A stretch of DNA of 64,000 nucleotides from assembly GCF_000321225.1 (NCBI RefSeq), contig NW_004450480.1:4432626-4496625 (forward strand), given 5' to 3'. Shown in pieces: positions 22,165-32,729 of the stretch (the first letter of the stretch is position 1; each line of letters begins with the position of its first letter). Source of the stretch: Odobenus rosmarus divergens. Lineage: Eukaryota; Chordata; Mammalia; Carnivora; Odobenidae. Both the position numbers and the translations under genes were made by a program. A model generated the notes under the pieces. The model was not told the origin of the DNA and searched no databases. It was given only the letters and a program-made list of their open reading frames with translations.

Positions 22165-23000
22165 GAGTGAATGTTTCCAAAAAAAGATGAAAATGTTGGT
22201 ATCTCTAATATAAATGAAGCTTTTCTATATCTGTAAGATAGAAGATGAACCTATCAACCAAAACATGGGGAAGGTTACAAGCCTTGCACCAAAGAGGAAA
22301 TACAATTGGCTAATAAATAAGTGAAACAAGGTCTAACTCTATATGTAAAACGTACTAATTTAAATAACAAGGTGCCATTTTTTTCACTTATCAACATAGT
22401 AAAGGTGAAAAATAACCCAGGGGAAGGGAGAAGATCTATAGGCTCAATATTACCTATGGAAAAGCAGTGGCCCCCACCTTCCAAGGGAGATATTCACAAT
22501 AATGGGACAAACATTCCAATTCTAGAAATTTAGGAAAAATGCATAAATGGACTGATGGATTTACATATAAGGACCTTCAACACAGCATCGTTTATAATGG
22601 CAAAAATGACAATAATAATAGCAAGGTGAGTTAAAACACAGCCCCAAGTCAACTCCAGAGCCATTAAAAAGCCCTGAGGCCCCGAACTATCTAATGACAA
22701 AGACTATCATTTATGGTACCGTAAGTAGGTACATCAGGAAAAAGATGATCTCTTTTAAAACTGTGTGTGTGTAGGGGCGCCTGGGTGGCTCAGTCGGATG
22801 TGTCTGACTCTTAATTTCGGCTCAGGTCAGGATATCAGGGTTGTGAGACTGAGCCCTGCATCGGGCTTCATGCTGGGCATGAAGACCGCTTAATATTCTC
22901 TCTCTCCCTTTCCCTCTGCCCCCACCCCCGATGCTCTCACAAAAAAAAAAAAAAATTTAAAACTGTGTATATGTTTTCATTTTCTCTAATGCACTTATTT
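22165..23000 (+). mobile_element. Old L1/HAL1-type fragment, split by a SINE
   Basis: 'caaagaggaaatacaattggctaataaataagtgaaacaagg', 'aaggtgccatttttttcacttatcaacatagtaaaggtg', 'ccaattctagaaatttaggaaaaatg' and 'ttcaacacagcatcgtttataatggcaaaaatgac' follow L1M/HAL1 order near the 3' end. A CAN-SINE interrupts it at 22774-22955. No open frame survives. Confidence 0.7.
22774..22955 (+). mobile_element. CAN-SINE, full length
   Basis: Begins GGGGCGCCTGGGTGGCTCAG, with a shortened A-box region (CAGTCGGATGTGTC) and an oligo-A tail that lacks the usual AATAAA array. Duplications TTTAAAACTGTGT lie at 22754-22766 and 22956-22968. Confidence 0.94.
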
Positions 23001-24484
23001 ACACACACATGCAGGTGTGGATACACACCTACACAGATACACACCATAAGGTACAGATAAGGTATAAAAGAGTAATAGGTTTTTTCCTCCACATTGTTGG
23101 GTGACAGGTGACTTCTCTGTTGCAGTGCTTTGAGAAACGAGACTGTATCACTTCAGTAACTTGGAGAGATTATGGGGTTCAGTAATGTCAGCTCTAATTA
23201 GAATCAGCCAAATGAGAAATGACGATTGGCAGTTGAACACTTGGCAAAGAAAAGATGGATTGAAATGAGGCTTTCACCAATCTCTAAGACCGTAAGACAC
23301 AGCTACTACCACCCTGTTCTCCATTCTTCACAACACACAAGGCTATTGACTAGAAACTTACTTGAAAAAACCTCTCTGCATCACACATGGACACCCAGCT
23401 GAGCTGCATGCAGCCCCCTCCACACAACCCCTCCAACCGTGCAGCCTTGGATAAGTAAGGCCTTGGGCAGAGCAGCTGCCAAGGAAGGCTGCCCTCTCTT
23501 CGGTTATCAAAGGCTGGTGCATAAAATCAGTCTGGAGTCCTGTCTAGAACTCTGGGGACAGCGGCAGAGAGATAGAAGAAAACCATGTGAAGGAAAGAAA
23601 AAAGGCCAACCAAAGTTTCTCCATATAGAATTCTGCCATCGTGGTGGCCAATTTCACCTGTGAGCAACAGGTCAGGCGGACAGGTGGATGGTGGTGCGTC
23701 AGCAGGGACCAGATCTGCAGCTCCTTTTCATGGACCGCCAGTGACCCCTGGGACCACCAGGTGGCGACAGAGGAGCAAATAGTTTTCCATCCTTCAGACC
23801 CGCCAAGAAGCCTTTAACGTGCAACCTTCAGTCACTGGAGAGAACTAGCTCCCAGATAAGGCCTGTTTTAGATTTTAATCATGAATATAAAGCAGGGTCT
23901 TTCCAACTTCTCTGGAAATGTAAGGATAAAAGGCTTTCTGCTACAGATGTGAGAAAGGGAAGGGTATGGCACACGAAACTGATAAGTTGGAGAATAAATA
24001 TTTTTCTCTCTGCTGTCCACTTCGCTAGCCATAACCAAGGCTTCCGCCTCCAAAAGACAAAATAAACAAACGAACCTTTGGCAACAGAGCCTGTAGTGTC
24101 CCTCTGAGGTTCTATTTATATATTACAATTGCAGTTGAAACGGACGGACCTAAAAACGTTCTGCAGCGGCAAAGACAATTGTACCCACTCTAAGGGCTCA
24201 GCATTTGTTACCTGTACCCCTTGGGTGGCTGGCAATTACTCACTGCCTAGCTCCAGAGGGCTCTGCTACTGGGGTTTAATGCTCATAAGATGCCTTAAAT
24301 CCTTTGTGGAAGGAGGCAAGATATAAATAATAATTTTAAAAACACACAGGCTCACTCTGCTACTTACATTTTTCATGTCTTTGACTTTTCCTTTCTTATT
24401 TTCCAAGACCCCCGTAATGAAGCGCCTCTGCCTTCATGTTCAGGTTGGAAAGCCGCCACCCTGGGAGAGGAGGATCTCGGGCTA
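23001..24484. other. Unassigned unique DNA
   Basis: No repeat family recognised. It contains the CTCF-like motif at 23754 and a short stem AGGTGTG-GATA-CACACCT at 23014-23031. Frame 23439-23663 has no domain. Confidence 0.35.
23754..23767 (+). promoter_or_regulatory. CTCF-like motif
   Basis: CCACCAGGTGGCGA matches the CTCF core CCASYAGRKGGCRS at 13 of 14 positions by eye. It lies in unique sequence next to a second C-rich string (GACCGCCAGTGACCCC) that could be an upstream module. Oriented away from the minus-strand motif at 19061. Confidence 0.6.
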
Positions 24485-24760
24485 ACTCTAACTCGTTCAC
24501 TGAATACTTACCACATGACCGGGCTGGGTATGTTCTGGGGGTGCATCCAGCAGGACACTGATCCCATGCAGTCGCCTCTGCCCTGGGGAGGAAGAAGACC
24601 TGGCTCTCTACCTTCTGCTTATCCCTTTACTCCTCTACAATCTGGGACTAGGCTGATCATTTAATTCCTCCTGCCTCAGTTTCCTCATATATAAAAGCCA
24701 AGGAGTTGAAGTGGATGGTGACCAATTGTCCCTTTGGATCTCACACTGCTATGGCTCCAG
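24485..24760 (+). mobile_element. L2/MIR-class relics
   Basis: 'ttcactgaatacttaccacatgaccgggctgggtatgttc' resembles the 'ttcaacaaatacttattgagcacctactatgtgccaggc' segment. From about 24595 'gacctggctctctaccttctgcttatcc..cctgcctcagtttcctcatatataaaagcc' follows MIR order. Confidence 0.65.
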
Positions 24761-25449
24761 GGGGCGTCTTATCAATATTTATTAACTTACTGATAGACAA
24801 GTCTTTGAGCCCTGGATGGCAGAAGCATCTCATGGGGAGAGACACACCAAAATGTCATTTTAAATTAGGGTCTCAAGCTTTTAGGCCTTGGGAGGAAAAA
24901 CATCCTCTTCCCTAACCTCCTGAGCAATTGCAAGCAGCAGCTTTCAGCTCCAACTGAGTCATCAATTCTTGCCAGAAGACGCCTGAGTAAATACCAAACA
25001 GACAACTTCCTGCCTTCAGTCCTGGCACGGGGAGCTCTTCTCTATGATGTCTCAGAAAAGGGCTGCAAATGTTTCCACCTGGGGAAACCAGGGGCCTCCT
25101 GCCACCTTTCCTTGAAAGCAATAGTTGCAAATGTTTTGAAAACAACAGATTATCTTTAAAGAAGAAGCAACAACAAAAAGCCATTTGTTTCTTCTGCCAT
25201 GACTGATTCATTTGTACACTGGGGGTTGGGGGCAGAGAGGAGAGGCCCTCAAACAAATGTTTCCTATCAGAGGCAGAGGAAAGCACCAACTAAATGTGCA
25301 ACCAGCTCAGAAACCATCCTCGTAGCTTGAGGACTCAACAGGATCCCTACTGCCTTCTAACTCCTATAGTCTCTTCGGTCTATTTTCCTATTGATTAATT
25401 GGCTGGCCAGAAACCAAGCACAACCGTAGTAAATATAGTCGGGGGCGAT
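24761..25449. other. Unassigned unique DNA
   Basis: No repeat family, RNA or exon recognised. A 125-codon minus frame (24912-25289) has no domain and is treated as chance. Confidence 0.35.
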
Positions 25450-26020
25450 ACATATATATGTGAAGTTAGTGCTCTTGCACACAACGTCGTGCCCAAGAAC
25501 CAGCAATTTCATTCCTAGGTCTCTACCGGGGAAGAACAGGTGGCACCTAAGCACAAGGGGAAATGTGCACGGAAGCTCACAGCAGCATTGCTTGGAAAAG
25601 CAAAACGCGAGCAAACAACCCACGAATCCAATAACGGGGAGAGGAAGAAAGTGTGTGTTCTATGAAGAGGCCTGAACCAGAGGGACAATTAAAAGGCCCA
25701 TAAGTAAAAAATAAAGACAGAAAGAACACATATCAAGTTCACAGTAAGGGCTGAGTGGAGAGGGGTCTGGCATGGGAATAGAAAGGGTTATGATCCAAGG
25801 AGGGCTTTAGTTCTATATGTAACATTTTATAGTTCTAACATTAAACTGTGAAGAAAAGGATATTCAGCAATTACATTTTAATATATAAAAGAAAAAAAAG
25901 CCACTGAAAGCAAATGTGGCAACATGGTCACAGTAGCTACTTTGAAGGGGACAGGAGTATGGGTGACTTAATTTCTCCTTTTCTCTATTTTTTCACCCAT
26001 CCCTTACTTCCAGGAAGAAA
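25450..26020 (+). mobile_element. Old L1/HAL1-type 3' end
   Basis: 'cagcaatttcattcctaggtctctacc', 'cggaagctcacagcagcattgcttggaaaagc', 'aaacaacccacgaatccaataac' and the terminal order 'ggacaggagtatgggtgacttaatttctccttttctctattttttc' fit an L1M/HAL1 3' end. Several internal deletions. Confidence 0.65.
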
Positions 26021-27814
26021 ACGAGTAAGCAAGCCTTTGTCCTTATGTGGTCTCCTGCATGCTCACCATTAGGGAGAAGGAAGCCTACTGCAGAAGCCTC
26101 CAGCCACTGCGGACAAGAAGGGCCAAAGCAGGAAGCAGGTACGTAGCATTTCCTCAGGACGTCTTGTCCAAGCTAGAGAAATGGCCCTCCTTTCCAAGCC
26201 ACCTCCACCCCAGCCCTGGGTATCCCTGGATTCCCTTCCTCAATCCTTCCAATCCTGGTTGCATTCCACCCTTGGGCTTGCTTGGGTGTTTGGACATTTT
26301 TTGTGGGGCAAGCTTCTCCCTTCTCATTTTCCCACTGCTCCTTAAGGAAATGACTTGGCTGCACGTCTTTCACGCTGAAATCAGGTCCTGGGGTGTCGAG
26401 CCTGGGGCAGGATCAGGAGATGGAAGGAGAAAAGGGCAGCTTTTCTCACTGCCCCAAAGTACCGTCCACAGTACCGGCAGACAAAGCAGGGCATGCTGTC
26501 AGGAGCAGTTCCGCTGGCAAAGGGAAAACAAATCCGTGCTTTTGGACCAAGACTTGGCAGCCGCATCTAAAACAGACATCTCATTGTGCTCAGTTTTAAA
26601 AGAAGCCCTTCCGAAGCAGAGGCCTTTTGGGCTGACAGTTAAATCACAATGCCCGGTATTTATACGAGCGGCTTCCAACTGTCTAGGCGAATACATAATA
26701 TTTCTATTTCACAGAAACCAGGGACTGTAGCAACACAGAAGCTGGAGAGACCAGAAAGTAAGCCTCTGATTAGTACGAATGTGTTTTAAGAAGCAGAGCT
26801 TATACACTTGCAGGAGTTAACACACTCCTTCTGTAAACAAGTTTGTTTTTTCTTTAATTAAATGACAAATGTAATAGATTAGAATATACCCATACATACG
26901 TATCTCAAGGCGGCTTTGTGCTCATTAAATCAAGTATGTTGCTGTGAGCGCTTTCTGCCCGCCATTGAGGCATTAGCGGGAAAGCAGCGTGATTCTTAGT
27001 TTCTTACTAAAAGCTAGGAAAGCGCTGCTCTGGCAGCCCAGAATAAGCAGCTAAGCATTCCAAATGCAGACAGGAAACACCTGGAACTCTGTGCTCCACT
27101 CGGACCACACTTTACATTTCAAAACAGGGGATTCTGAATTGTTCATAAATATTTGTCTTGTTTCAATAAAACACTCTTCAACCAGTTTCATAAACCCTTG
27201 GTTCAGAAGGCTAAAACATACACGCTACTAGTTGTTCACATTCTTTTAACGTTGCATGTATTTATGTGGACAATATCCTAGAAACATAAAACCCAAAGGA
27301 AGGCCTTTAATAGTGTCATAAGGGAATTTCAGTGTTTTTTGTTTTTTTTTTTTGAGGGGGGATAGCCCTCTGCCCCCATAAATAAAGCCCAAATCATGCT
27401 TGTTTTCTAAAAAAATTTTTTAAAATGCTGAATTGGAGTATAAATTAAGCCTAAGTTTCCCTAACTTGCCTACTAGGGTAAATAAGACCCAGACAAACCC
27501 TTCTGGAGGCTTAGAAAAGCTTTAATAAATTGATTATTCAACCTTCGGCTACAGGGGAAATGCAAACTTCAGGCCTCGTAGCCAGACTTTCATCCTTACA
27601 CATAACTTGAACATGTTGAGCCCTTTAAAATGTTTTAAAAAAGCTGTTTTTAGACACTGAAATGAAAATTAGCTCAGCTTGCATGTTGAAAATTAGATTT
27701 TTAAAAGCTGTTTTCTTCCTACTTTCCAACTCTTCCAGATTTTCCACCATGTAGAGGACATGTATGGCTTTCATTTATTTAATGTGTACTTTGATAATCA
27801 GAAAAATGAAAATG
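26021..27814. other. Repeat-free tract with a 227-codon open frame
   Basis: The longest frame of the window not traceable to a repeat lies at 26047-26730 (+). Its peptide is rich in Pro, Ser, Leu and Gln with no motif I recognise, and it runs through CT-rich unique DNA with other frames open as well. I infer a chance frame. 26760-27250 is a repeat-free AT-rich block (see the candidate element). Confidence 0.35.
26860..27120. promoter_or_regulatory. Candidate conserved non-coding element
   Basis: Repeat-free, with TCTTTAATTAAATGAC, an E2F-like GCGGGAAA (26977-26984) facing a CCCGCC at 26959-26964, and GGAAAGCGCTGC. These CpG-bearing motifs stand out in CpG-poor surroundings, which is the basis for flagging it. 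Function not shown. Confidence 0.3.

Positions 27815-27859
<45 letters not shown>
27815..27859 (+). repeat. (TC)n(AC)n compound microsatellite
   Basis: About nine TC units run directly into about thirteen AC units without interruption. Uninterrupted dinucleotide arrays of this length are usually polymorphic. Confidence 0.97.
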
Positions 27860-27862
<3 letters not shown>

Positions 27863-29187
27863 CTACAAGGAGGAAAGGAGGGGAAAGAAAAGAAAAAAAC
27901 AGGGGGCTTCTTCAGAGCAGTTTACACAGGCAATGTGTCAACCCAGAAGAGACTGGAGTGCTGGAAAACATCAAGGGAAATGACTAAGGGCCTGAGTGAG
28001 GTTCCAGGTTCCTGGGCAGACTCTGAGGGGAGTGGTGGCCTGGCTGGGAGCAGAGTTAACACAAGGGGCACTGAAATGGGACTCCCAAGAGGCACCAGAG
28101 GAAGCCTCAAGCCCAGACTGCCCGCCAGGGTGCCCTGACTCTACCCCACCGGCCTTGAGTCCCCCAAAGTCAAAAAGAAGATGAAGAGACCCAGGGTTAC
28201 CAAGAGTTAAGCGGGGAAGTAGGTCATGAGAATATAAACTTGTGAGCATGGTGGTCCAGAGATGGCAGTGAGTGAGCCGCTGTTCCTTTCTATTTTTCTG
28301 GAAGCAGCTGTTATTAAAAATTCCTCAATTGACCATAAACCACCTACTCTGGTCCCACTAAGATACATCAGCGAACAGGCCCCTGGTTAATGAAGATTAG
28401 GCTCCCAGTGATAAGAGATTTCATAGAAGCTCTTCCGAACCATAAAAGGCAGTAGTTAGAGGTAATGATAAACTAATTCTGAATACACGGGGCAGCAGAC
28501 GCTCAGCCTCAGGTTAATGATTAACATGCTGGACCCTGGCCAGTTAAGAAGTTGTTTAACCAGCGCCCCTGAAAAGCAAACCTGTTCACATTCACATGTC
28601 CACAGAACAACAGCCTCCGTCTGCACAGAGCTGCAACCATACGAAAGGTGTCACCCCTCCCTGCCTCAAACCAGGACATTTCACGTCCAGGAACTGAACT
28701 AAGTGAAATAAGACCCAAGAATGAAGCTCCTGCAATTTTCTCAGATCCCTGAAACTTTATTGCAAAACTCCACCAAATAAGTATTGCTCTCCCACTAAAC
28801 AAAAATATTTTGACCCACAGTTGAATAGTAATTGCTAATAGCGGAGTTTCTTATTCTTGAATGAACTAATTTTTATTACTCTTGAAAATAGACACCCACA
28901 AACTTTAGACTCACTGATGAGATTATGTCTAAAGTAAAGGATTGAATAGAAGAATTTTACTTGTTTCTATATACAGAACTTTCTGTGACCTTCTGGTTAG
29001 TACTTGCACAGACCAGCCTCCCATATTTAAAGGGTCAGGCTGCCTTTGTCAAACACAAGGGAATCATTTAGGGGCACTTAATCTAATTTTAGGAACAATA
29101 CATTTGAAGAGGATGATTAGTAATGCAAATGAAAAATCACCTTTGGTTGGGATAAGCAAGACAATCAAAGGGAACTCTTGGGGGGGG
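27860..29187. other. Unassigned unique DNA
   Basis: No repeats recognised. Frames at 27764-28138 arise partly by reading through the microsatellite. A conserved-looking block lies at 28310-28530. Confidence 0.35.
28432..28449 (+). promoter_or_regulatory. ETS-like site next to a CArG box
   Basis: CTTCCGA (an ETS-type core on the minus strand) is followed after one base by CCATAAAAGG, a perfect CC(A/T)6GG SRF box. Adjacent ETS and SRF sites are the arrangement of serum response elements bound by ternary complex factors. The surrounding DNA is repeat-free. No occupancy evidence. Confidence 0.35.
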
Positions 29188-29203
29188 AGGGGGTGCTACT
29201 TTG

Positions 29204-29400
29204 TTTTTAAGATTTTTTTTTATTTATTTATTAGAGAGAGAGAGAATGAGAGAGAGAGAGCACGAGAGGGAAGAGGGTCAGAGGGAGAAGCAGACTCCCC
29301 GCTGAGCAGGGAGCCCAACGCGGGACTCGATCCCGGGACTCCAGGATCATGACCCGAGCCGAAGGCAGTCGCTTAACCAACTGAGCCACCCAGGCGCCCC
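29204..29400 (-). mobile_element. CAN-SINE, full length
   Basis: Minus orientation: poly-T/AAGATTTTTTTTTATTTATTTATT start, GA tract, GCGGGACTCGATCCCGGGA, ending TGAGCCACCCAGGCGCCCC. Perfect 16-bp duplications AGGGGGTGCTACTTTG at 29188-29203 and 29402-29417. Confidence 0.96.
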
Positions 29401-29417
29401 AAGGGGGTGCTACTTTG

Positions 29418-30109
29418 ATCACGCTGAAAGGCAGATTATAAAAAGACTGAAAAGCTAAGTCTCCAGGATATGAGGTCTGGGGTCTGTTTATCCTACTTAG
29501 TTCAAGTTGGGATTAATGCATTGAAAAGTCTGAGATGACCCCAAACTACTCTTTCATTGGGGCAGGCCTGAGGGCAAAAAGTAGATTTAGGAAAAAGGCC
29601 TATACTGAGTGTCTGTGCATGTGTGTAACAACGAAGAGTCCTTCTATCAAGATTTTCTTTGAAAAAAGACATAAGGAAAGGGTAGGATGGAAGACTGGTA
29701 TGGCAGGGAGAAGCGAGGTGGCTGTCCCGAGTTTACTTAGGACTTTCTCTCTGGGCAAAATCTCTGGTCTTGATTTGAGCCATGAGGATCATGAATACAC
29801 AAATATATTCATATGCTAACAATTCCTGTCAATATCTGACCTGAGAAATTTCAACCAACACGTCTGGATCCTTTGCATTTTGTACTCCAAGTCAGGTAAC
29901 TAGCCAACAGTTCTGAGTTCTGATCCCTTGGCCTGCTTTCCTGTTCATCAGGAAAAATGGGTTTGGTAACCCATCTAATGGTCAGAGGCCCAAGCAATAA
30001 ACTATCTGAGCTGCCTGGTTTTCATCCACACACTCTTGAGCTAAATGTGTGCATTTATAGTCCAACAGAAATGACAGGTACCAAGAAAGGCTTGACGGGT
30101 GCCAGGTGG
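29418..30109. other. Unassigned unique DNA
   Basis: No repeat or gene recognised. Confidence 0.35.
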
Positions 30110-30230
30110 GAAGGTAAGCATTTCAGCTGCATTATCTCATTTAACCCTTAACAACTCTATAGGCAAGAGGCTATTCATAAGCCCGTCTGACGGACAGGGA
30201 ACAAACTATGCTAGACTGCAAGTGAGAAAG
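30110..30230 (-). mobile_element. MIR relic, antisense
   Basis: 'gctgcattatctcatttaacccttaacaactctataggcaagag' then 'cggacagggaacaaact' is the reversed MIR order 'acattatctcatttaatcctcacaacaaccctgtgagg..acagatgaggaaact'. Confidence 0.6.
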
Positions 30231-30332
30231 TGATAAAAGACATATTTAAATTTAGTAGATCTGATTGTGACACAAAACCCCCCTAACACTGTATCCCAGC
30301 ATGAAAAAAACCACCCAGAAAAGAGTTTACCT

Positions 30333-30368
30333 TTTATATACTCATTACCATTTATATACTCATTAGTG
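30333..30368 (+). repeat. Two-copy 18-bp tandem repeat
   Basis: TTTATATACTCATTACCA is followed directly by TTTATATACTCATTAGTG: 18-bp units that differ only in the last bases. Probably slippage. Confidence 0.8.
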
Positions 30369-30563
30369 ACAAGAAGGGCTCTAAAGATACAGACGCCTAG
30401 GTGTTCTTTACTGACGAGGCCGATCTACTACTTTATTAACAGGGGAGCCCATGGAAGATGTATTGTCACTTATTTAGCAGCTACGTTTCTAATTTAGGAG
30501 GAAGGGACATCTTGTGGGGGTGTTGGTCTTCCACTGCATAACGTTATATGTAGCATCCTTGTC

Positions 30564-30608
30564 TGCATGCGTGTGTGTGTGTGCATGCGCGTGTGCATGC
30601 ACACATAC
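30564..30608. repeat. 45-nt alternating purine-pyrimidine tract
   Basis: Every step from 30564 to 30608 alternates pyrimidine and purine (GCATGCGTGTGT...GCATGCGCGTGTGCATGCACAC). It includes CG and many TG/CA steps, plus GCATGC palindromes. This is a classic Z-DNA-prone pattern, uninterrupted over 45 nt. Confidence 0.9.
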
Positions 30609-30619
30609 CTGGGCATACT

Positions 30620-31300
30620 CTGGTGATTTTTATCCCAGCCTAATAATGGAAATTTATGAGTCAGAATGCACATTTTAATTGTAATAGATATTGCCAAAAG
30701 CTGCACCAATTTAAACTCCCACCAGCAGTTTATGAGGATGTTTATGTCAATACCCTCATCAATGCTGCATATTATCAGACTGTTGTATCTTTGCCAACAT
30801 CTCAATTATGAATGAAGTTGAGCACCTTTTCATACATTTACTGATGGTATTCTTGGCTAACTTCTCTATTGGGTAGTTTGTCTTTTCCCTGTTGACATGT
30901 AGGAGCATATTAGGAAAGCAGGAAAACAGCCCTTTGTCTGCTTTGGCTGGTTTAATTTTAATTTTTTTTTTTTTTTTTTTTGAGAGAGACATGGCGAGAG
31001 AGGGAACACAGCAGGGGCAGAGGGAGAGGGAGAACCGGACTAACCGCTGAGCAAGGAGTCCGATGAGGGACTCGATCCCAGGACCCTGGGATCACGACCT
31101 GAGCCGAAGGCAGATGCCCAATGGCTGAGCCACCTAGACGCCCCGGTTGGTTTAATTTTTATTGTATTTTTGCCACTATATGTAAGTTCTGAATTTTGTA
31201 TAGTCCAATTATCAGTCTTTTTCCTTATGACTTCTGGGTATACAGGGCAAAAAGATTCAGACCTATCAATAGGTATCCATGAAAAATGTAAAACCAACCC
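30620..31300 (-). mobile_element. Old L1 fragment, antisense, split by a SINE
   Basis: 'agctgcaccaatttaaactcccaccagcagtttatgagg', 'attatcagactgttgtatctttgccaac' and 'gaatgaagttgagcaccttttcatacattt' are the complement of the L1 ORF2 3' part/3' UTR order. The piece resumes after the SINE at 31145 with 'ccactatatgtaagttctgaattttg'. Confidence 0.7.
30961..31144 (-). mobile_element. CAN-SINE, full length, inside L1
   Basis: Poly-T start, GA-rich body (AGGGGCAGAGGGAGAGGGAG), GGGACTCGATCCCAGGACCC, end TGAGCCACCTAGACGCCCC. Flanks GGCTGGTTTAATTTTA (30945-30960) and GGTTGGTTTAATTTTT (from 31145) are near-perfect duplications. Confidence 0.94.
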
Positions 31301-31775
31301 TTGCCAAACTTATCCTCAAAGTCTGAGGTTTAAAACAAACACTCCAGAAAGAGGTCTACACTTGTTGCAGTACAAAAAGTTCTGGACACCCGCCCAAACC
31401 TTCCGGAGCAGAACTCTGCAAATCCATTTATGGTCCTGCTGTGCTGCTGGTTGGGATCATTTGCCTACAGACTAGAGCACTGAGGATTCTTCCAAGTTGG
31501 AAAAACGCTGCAAACAATGGCATACTGAGTTCAAGTTGCTGAGCTGAGCTGTAATCACAGCCCTGCTGGCGTGCAGGTGGAATTCCCATCCATCCTGGTT
31601 CCTCAAATTCCACTACCAGGGAGAAAACCAAAGTACTTATTTTATTTAATATCTGAGTGGAGTGTTCATTGGCTACCGCAAAGTGGGTGTTGAAGCAGTC
31701 CAAATGTCTGGAGGGAAGGGTGTGTGTGTATGTGCGTGTCTGTGTCTGTTTATCCTATCGCACATAGCTACAGGT
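31301..31775. other. Unassigned unique DNA
   Basis: No family recognised. A TG-rich run lies at 31721-31752. Confidence 0.35.
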
Positions 31776-32030
31776 GGAAGAACAGAAAGTATGATGAAGA
31801 GCAAAGACCCAGGCTTAAATTATGTGTCCTCCATTTACCCACTCCGTGACTTTGAGTAACTTAGTTAACCTCTCTGAATATCAATTTCCTTATCTGGTAA
31901 ATAAAGGTGAGGATAATTCTATTATCTTTCAGTGTTATTAAAGTAGTAATAAGATCAGACATTTAGATCTAGGAGCTAAGGGCTTGGGCTACAGTGAGTA
32001 CTTATTAATGTTACCTGTTATTATGTAAAA
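31776..32030 (+). mobile_element. MIR SINE, ancient
   Basis: Full MIR order is visible: 'agcaaagacccaggcttaaatt', 'cactccgtgactttgagtaacttagttaacctctctgaatatcaatttccttatctggtaaa', 'gtgaggataattc', ending 'gctacagtgagtacttattaatgtta'. One of the most complete MIRs in the window. Confidence 0.88.
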
Positions 32031-32725
32031 TAACTCACATACGACTAACTTTGGGGCAAGTTATAATACAGTTCCAAGCAAATTGTAGTTTTTTTAAAAA
32101 AAAATTTATAATCCTGGTTTACCAAGGATTTTCCAAACAGGTCTTCTTTCTACATGAAAAGAATTCTCATCCTGACCATTGTGTAACATGCTTTTACTTT
32201 TGTCACCAAACATTTAGTTATAGAAGAAGAATATGTTAGATAAACCACCAAATGCCCCCAAACTTAATATTGCAATTAGGTTTAGGACCAAAAGGACACT
32301 GCAAGGCTCTTTAAAAGGCTGGACAGGCTGGACAACTGAAGGATATTCAAGAGGATACTCCCAAAATGACACAGAAGAACCTTAGAGAATATTTGTAGAA
32401 TGTGTAGCCATGGCAATCGAAATATTCAGTATGCCATATAATTGAATCCATATCTGTAATTTACACATCTGCTTTGAAAATTGGCTTCATATTTCACAGG
32501 CAAGATGATGCAGAGTTTCTCCAATGCATTTTGTTAATATATTTTGTGGACCAGAATATTTACCAGCTCAAAATTATAAATGGGTATAAACAAAAGCAGG
32601 TGACCTCACAGACGTGACTGAAATAAGTTTCTTAGATGTGGGATACCATACAGATATACCAACTACAAGAGTTAGTCTTTTGGGTCAAAGTAAACAATAT
32701 ATATAATAAGAGATGAAAACAATAT
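32031..32725. other. Unassigned AT-rich DNA
   Basis: No recognised repeat. GGCTGGACA is directly duplicated at 32317-32334. Confidence 0.35.
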
Positions 32726-32729
32726 GCTG

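Noticed and set aside
23061..23070. TATA-box-like GGTATAAAAG
   Set aside because: No CpG island, initiator or downstream exon, so it is a common chance match.
28942..29352. 136-codon plus-strand frame
   Set aside because: Its 3' half is the antisense of the SINE at 29204. Not a gene.
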